This document shows positions 60,693-64,000 of a stretch of DNA of 64,000 nt, piece by piece (the first letter of the stretch is position 1; every line of letters starts with the position of its first letter). The stretch is from contig NZ_BMTL01000008.1 of the NCBI RefSeq assembly GCF_014649655.1, forward strand, positions 62,001 to 126,000. Direction: 5' to 3'. The DNA is from Streptomyces humidus (GTDB lineage Bacteria > Actinomycetota > Actinomycetes > Streptomycetales > Streptomycetaceae). The notes under the pieces are model-generated. The model was given only the letters and a program-made list of their open reading frames with translations, made no database searches and was not told the origin of the DNA. A program made the translations under genes and the position numbers.

Positions 60693-61014
60693 GTGCCTGG
60701 CCTTTCCCTGCGGCGCGGACGTCGTCCGTGGTCGCCGCTCATCGTTCTCGGTGTGGGTGGCATCGCCTTCGAGGAAGGCCTTCGTGGAAGGCCCGTTGAA
60801 GGCCCGTTGAAGGCCTGGATGTGCCGAACCAGCCCGTGCCACGTCGGCGCCGACGGCCTTCACCGTGGCGGCTGGACACTGCCGGGGATGCCGGTGATCA
60901 GATTGCCGTTCGAATGTCGGGAACTTGTTCCGTTCCTGTCGGGGTCCGGTGCCCCCTGCCCACATCCACGGCCGTGGCGGGAACCAGCCGTCGGCCGTCC
61001 CTACGATGGCGTCC
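60693..61014. other. Divergent promoter region between SARP2 and the response regulator
   Basis: These 322 bp are gene-free. They contain the GTTGAAGGCCC direct repeats at 60784-60816, listed separately, and a TACGAT hexamer at 61002-61007. That hexamer, 8 bp before the response-regulator ATG, would give a leaderless or near-leaderless transcript. Confidence 0.45.
60784..60816. promoter_or_regulatory. Three 11-bp direct repeats (GTGGAAGGCCC / GTTGAAGGCCC / GTTGAAGGCCT), SARP-type
   Basis: The repeats start at 60784, 60795 and 60806, with a fourth GGAAGGCC at 60773. SARP-family activators bind direct heptamer repeats spaced by one helical turn (11 bp), so these fit binding by SARP2 or SARP1. 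They lie about 90-125 bp upstream of the SARP2 start codon. Confidence 0.55.
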
Positions 61015-61782
61015 ATGTGTGCGTATGTGGTGCTCGCCGACGACGACCCGAAACAAGCCGATCTCATCCGCCTGTACCTGGAGCGAGAGGGCCATTCGGT
61101 CGGCGTCGTCCACGACGGGCGGGCCGCGCTGGACGAGATCCGGCGGCGCATGCCCGATCTCGTGGTGCTGGACTGGATGATGCCGCGCGTGGACGGTCTG
61201 GACGTGTGCCGGGTGCTGCGCAGGGAGTCCGACGTCCCGGTCCTGATGCTCACGGCGCGCGCCGAGGAGGACGACCTGCTGCTCGCCCTCGACCTGGGCG
61301 CCGACGACTACATGACCAAGCCGTGCAGTCCGCGGGAACTGGTCGCCCGGGTCCGCACCCTGCTGAGACGCGCCGGGCAGACGGCGGCCCCCGGCGCCGC
61401 CCGGAGAACCGAGCCCGCGTTCGAGGAGAGCGACCCGGTGTACGTCGTGGGTTCCCTCGTGGTCGACCCGGCCCGGTTCGAGATACGGGTGGAGGGACGT
61501 CCGGTCGACTGCACGCCCGGTGAGTTCCGTGTGCTCGAGGTGCTGGTCTCGGCTCCGGGGCGGGTGTTCTCGAGGAAACAGATCCTGGAACACCTGCACG
61601 GCATCGACCGCTATGTCACCACGCGCACGGTCGACGGTCATGTCATGAACCTCCGCCGCAAGATCGAACGCGATCCGTCCCGGCCCGAGCGGCTGCTCAC
61701 GGTCTACGGCGTGGGTTACAAGGCCGCCGAACCCGGCCCCACGGCCGAGTCCGACGACGCGGCCGGCACCCGTGCGCGGTGA
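61015..61782 (+). CDS. OmpR-family response regulator
   Basis: The 255-residue protein has a receiver domain (VVLADDDPKQADLIRLYL, phosphorylation Asp53 in VVLDWMMPRVDG, Thr and Lys in LTARAEE and DYMTKPCSPRE) and a C-terminal OmpR winged helix (FRVLEVLVSAPGRVFSRKQILEHLHG, RTVDGHVMNLRRKIERDP). The ATG at 61015 is preceded by an upstream in-frame ATG at 61006. The stop overlaps the start of the kinase gene (10 bp), so the pair is one operon. Divergent from SARP2. Confidence 0.9.
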   Translation: MCAYVVLADDDPKQADLIRLYLEREGHSVGVVHDGRAALDEIRRRMPDLVVLDWMMPRVDGLDVCRVLRRESDVPVLMLTARAEEDDLLLALDLGADDYMTKPCSPRELVARVRTLLRRAGQTAAPGAARRTEPAFEESDPVYVVGSLVVDPARFEIRVEGRPVDCTPGEFRVLEVLVSAPGRVFSRKQILEHLHGIDRYVTTRTVDGHVMNLRRKIERDPSRPERLLTVYGVGYKAAEPGPTAESDDAAGTRAR

Positions 61783-63622
61783 CCTGTCCCTGCGCGGGAG
61801 TCTGCGCTCACGGCTGCTGATGCTGTCCGTCCTGGTCTCCCTGTGCTCGATCGTCGCCACCGCCTGGCTCGTCGTCAGCGTCACCGCGGTCGCCATCGGG
61901 CGTGAGCGCGGCCAGGCCATCGCCGAGGACGCCCGGGTGTACGACACGCTCGTCGGCTTCGCCGCGACGCACCCGGACTGGAGGGGGGTCGAGCCGACGG
62001 TCCGGTCCCTCTCACTGCAGACCGGCCGCCGTATCACCCTGACCGACGAGAACCGTCGTCTGCTGGCGGACTCCGACGGCGCGGGCCGCACGCCGGCCAG
62101 GTCGCTGCCCGACACGCCGTCGGCGACCGTCGACGCGCTCGCCGTGGACACCACGCTCGTCGCCCGCCACGGCGGCAGGACGTCCGACCGCATCGATCCG
62201 CGGGCCGTCGGTCCCTTCCGGTTGACCGCCCAGGAGAAGGCGTTCCTCCAGGCCGCTGCGACGCGGGTCGAGCGCTGTTTCCGCGAGGGGAGCGTGCCGT
62301 CCGACGTCGAGATCGTGCAGACTCCGAACGGGCGGCCGGAGATCGAGCTCGACGGCCGGCCTCTGGACCTCGGCGACCGGTGCGGGGTCGATGTCCTGCT
62401 CGAACGCACGCCCACGGAGAGCAGGGCGCTCGCTCAGCTGGGCAAGCTCGTCAACAGCTGTCTCGCCGCCCGTCATGCCGCGCCGGTACAGCTCGCCGAC
62501 AACCTGACGTGGACCCCCTCCACCGCCCGCGGCGCTCCGAACAGCCGTGCGGTGACGTCCTGTCTCTCCACGGCGTCGCGCGACCAGCTCGACCCTTACG
62601 TGGCGCCTGCGGCGCTGCTCTTCGCCACCGCGCCCGAGCGGAAGATCGCCACCTTCTTCGATCTGTCCGACGCCAACCGCCTGAGGATCGCCGGAGTCAC
62701 CGCCGCGGTGCTGCTCATCACGGTGACGGTCACCTTCGTCGCCGGCACGCGCATGGTCAGGCCGTTGCGCGCCCTGACCGGCGCGGCACAGCGGATGGCA
62801 GAAGGGGACGAGGACGCCCATGTCGAGGTGAGCGGCGGCGACGAGTTCGGCAGGCTCGCCGCGGCCTTCAACCTCATGTCGAGCCGGCGCCGGCAACTGG
62901 AGCAACTGCGCCGGGCGCTGGTCAGCGACGTGGCCCACGAGCTGCGCACCCCGCTCAGCAACGTCCGGGGCTGGCTGGAGGCCGTCGAGGACGGTGTCGT
63001 CCCCGCGGACAAGAGCCTCATCTCCTCGCTGCTGGAGGAGGCGCTGCTGCTTCAGCACATCATCGACGACCTGCGCGACCTCGCGGCAGCCGACGCCGGT
63101 GCGCTGAGGGTGCACCCGGAGGACGTGGACGCGGCCGCGCTGGTCGCCCAGGTCGCGCGGGCCCACCAGGGCAGCGCGGGGGCCGCGGGAGTGGAGCTGC
63201 GGGTGCGGTCCGGGGAGGAACGGCCGTTCCTGCGCGCGGACCCGGTGCGACTGCGTCAGGCGATCGGGAACCTCGTGTCCAACGGCATACGGCACACGCC
63301 CGCCGGCGGGTCGGTCACCCTCTCCGTCCGCCACGGGGGCGGTGACGTGGTGTTCGGCGTCGAGGACACCGGCTCCGGCATCAGCGAGGAGGACCTGGCC
63401 AAGGTGTTCGACCGGTTCTGGCGTGCGGAGAAGTCGCGCAGCCGGCAGGGCGGCGGAAGCGGGCTGGGCCTGTCCATCGTCCGCAAACTCGTCGAGGCGC
63501 ACGGCGGCAGCGTGCACGCGTCGAGCGTTCCCGGACAGGGCTCCGTCTTCTCGCTCCGGCTGCCCGGCCCGTCGGCCGGGCAGCCGGAGTCGTGGAACCG
63601 GCCGCCGCCACCGCCCTCTTGA
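61772..63622 (+). CDS. Two-component sensor histidine kinase
   Basis: The 616-residue protein has an N-terminal membrane segment (LLMLSVLVSLCSIVATAWLVV), a long extracytoplasmic sensor domain (~35-300), a second membrane segment (IAGVTAAVLLITVTVTFVAG, ~310-330), HAMP (RPLRALTGAAQRMAEGDEDA), a HisKA box with His389 in VAHELRTPLSNV, and HATPase (N box GNLVSNGIRHTP, GSGISEEDLAKVFDRFW, GGSGLGLSIVRKLVEAHGG). The large periplasmic domain suggests an external ligand. It is the cognate kinase of the preceding response regulator. The GTG start lies inside its coding sequence. Confidence 0.9.
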   Translation: MRGDLSLRGSLRSRLLMLSVLVSLCSIVATAWLVVSVTAVAIGRERGQAIAEDARVYDTLVGFAATHPDWRGVEPTVRSLSLQTGRRITLTDENRRLLADSDGAGRTPARSLPDTPSATVDALAVDTTLVARHGGRTSDRIDPRAVGPFRLTAQEKAFLQAAATRVERCFREGSVPSDVEIVQTPNGRPEIELDGRPLDLGDRCGVDVLLERTPTESRALAQLGKLVNSCLAARHAAPVQLADNLTWTPSTARGAPNSRAVTSCLSTASRDQLDPYVAPAALLFATAPERKIATFFDLSDANRLRIAGVTAAVLLITVTVTFVAGTRMVRPLRALTGAAQRMAEGDEDAHVEVSGGDEFGRLAAAFNLMSSRRRQLEQLRRALVSDVAHELRTPLSNVRGWLEAVEDGVVPADKSLISSLLEEALLLQHIIDDLRDLAAADAGALRVHPEDVDAAALVAQVARAHQGSAGAAGVELRVRSGEERPFLRADPVRLRQAIGNLVSNGIRHTPAGGSVTLSVRHGGGDVVFGVEDTGSGISEEDLAKVFDRFWRAEKSRSRQGGGSGLGLSIVRKLVEAHGGSVHASSVPGQGSVFSLRLPGPSAGQPESWNRPPPPPS

Positions 63623-63633
63623 GACGGGGTGGG

Positions 63634-64000
63634 TCAGCGGGCCGCCGGCCGGGGCAGGCCCGCCGGGTACAGGTACCGGTCGGGAGGAACCTGCGTGCCG
63701 CGCGCCCAGGCGGTGAAGAAGCCCCGCAGGTCCTGGTGGGACAGTTCGGCGGCCAGGGCCTCGAACCGGGGCCACGAGGCGTTGCCGTAACGGTGTTCGG
63801 CCGGCCAGGCTCGCAGGAGGTCGAAGAACGCCTGGTCGCCGACCGTGCGTCGCAGGGCGTGCAGCATCAGCGGCCCTCGCGCGTACAGCGCGGAGTCGAG
63901 CTCCCGGCCGGGTCCGGGGTCGTACAGCGGGACGCGCCAGAACGCCGGATCGGCGCGGTGCTCCTCCACCGTGGGCAGGTAGTAGTCGCGGTCGACGTCG
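63634..64000 (-). CDS. M1-type metallopeptidase, C-terminal end (partial)
   Basis: Only the last ~122 residues are in the window. The frame (YYLPTVEEHRADPAFWRVP, YARGPLMLHALRRTVGDQAFFDLLRAW, NASWPRFEALAAELSHQDLRGFFTAWARGTQVP) matches the C-terminal catalytic-domain end of secreted M1 aminopeptidases related to leukotriene A4 hydrolase and ERAP-like bacterial enzymes. The zinc site HExxH lies beyond the right edge. Activity cannot be judged from this piece. It is convergent with the kinase gene. Confidence 0.78.
   Translation of the reverse strand, partial: DVDRDYYLPTVEEHRADPAFWRVPLYDPGPGRELDSALYARGPLMLHALRRTVGDQAFFDLLRAWPAEHRYGNASWPRFEALAAELSHQDLRGFFTAWARGTQVPPDRYLYPAGLPRPAAR

Noticed and set aside
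60693..61253. N-terminal extension of SARP2 into the response-regulator gene
   Set aside because: Antisense to the receiver domain and upstream of a well-placed ATG at 60692. The SARP1 start also corresponds to the shorter form.
1..64000. CRISPR arrays, tRNA and rRNA genes
   Set aside because: No regularly spaced repeats of CRISPR type and no cloverleaf or rRNA-like stretches were noticed by eye; a tRNAscan or Infernal run would settle it.

Overview
The window is high-GC actinobacterial DNA and almost certainly comes from a Streptomyces chromosome. The support is strong G/C bias at third codon positions, frequent GTG and TTG starts, GTGA/ATGA stop-start overlaps, several Streptomyces-typical families (XRE-DUF5753 with DUF397 and an ATP-binding partner, AAWKG protein, DUF6368, SARP regulators), and an eccE-less type VII secretion locus. 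No rRNA, tRNA or CRISPR array was seen.

Layout. 1-9306: L-rhamnose catabolism. A sugar ABC-transporter ATPase (cut by the left edge) diverges from rhaI, rhaD and the rhamnulokinase gene, followed by lutABC for lactate oxidation. RhaD carries a dehydrogenase domain that turns lactaldehyde into lactate, so rha and lut form one route. The divergent promoter region has two LacI-type operators, each just downstream of a recognisable promoter. 9307-21509: accessory genes, including a GH10 xylanase-like lipoprotein, a zinc-ribbon protein, a cupin, a threonine dehydratase-like enzyme with a YheO-type regulator, a methyltransferase, the XRE/DUF397/ATPase set, a pirin, an IS fragment and a truncated lipoprotein hydrolase.

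21983-25427: a compact lasso-peptide cluster on the minus strand (precursor, cyclase, and a fused RRE plus leader-peptidase gene). The predicted 16-residue core GSSPNGSADANAQYYW would form a Gly1-Asp9 ring. Its length, ring and YYW end match RES-701, but the rest differs. No dedicated transporter is present. A convergent 52-residue membrane ORF with an excellent RBS and its own terminator lies next to it. 25839-31639: a ROK regulator, a PhnB-like protein, a large secreted GH3 glycosidase and a 2'-5' RNA ligase family protein.

31786-54456: a type VII (ESX) secretion locus. It holds an EccA-like beta-helix/double-AAA protein, a WXG100-like protein, a YbaB-like protein, an AAWKG protein, two WXG100 proteins, eccB, eccD, then (after a 5.6 kb insert) eccC and mycP. 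The insert holds a DUF6368 protein, an IS5-type element with a second solo end flanking a serine-hydrolase gene, and a TetR/SDR pair with duplicated perfect operators. 54508-64000: two SARP/AfsR-type regulators, a membrane-anchored ricin-lectin protein, an OmpR-type two-component system and the C-terminal end of an M1-type metallopeptidase running off the right edge.
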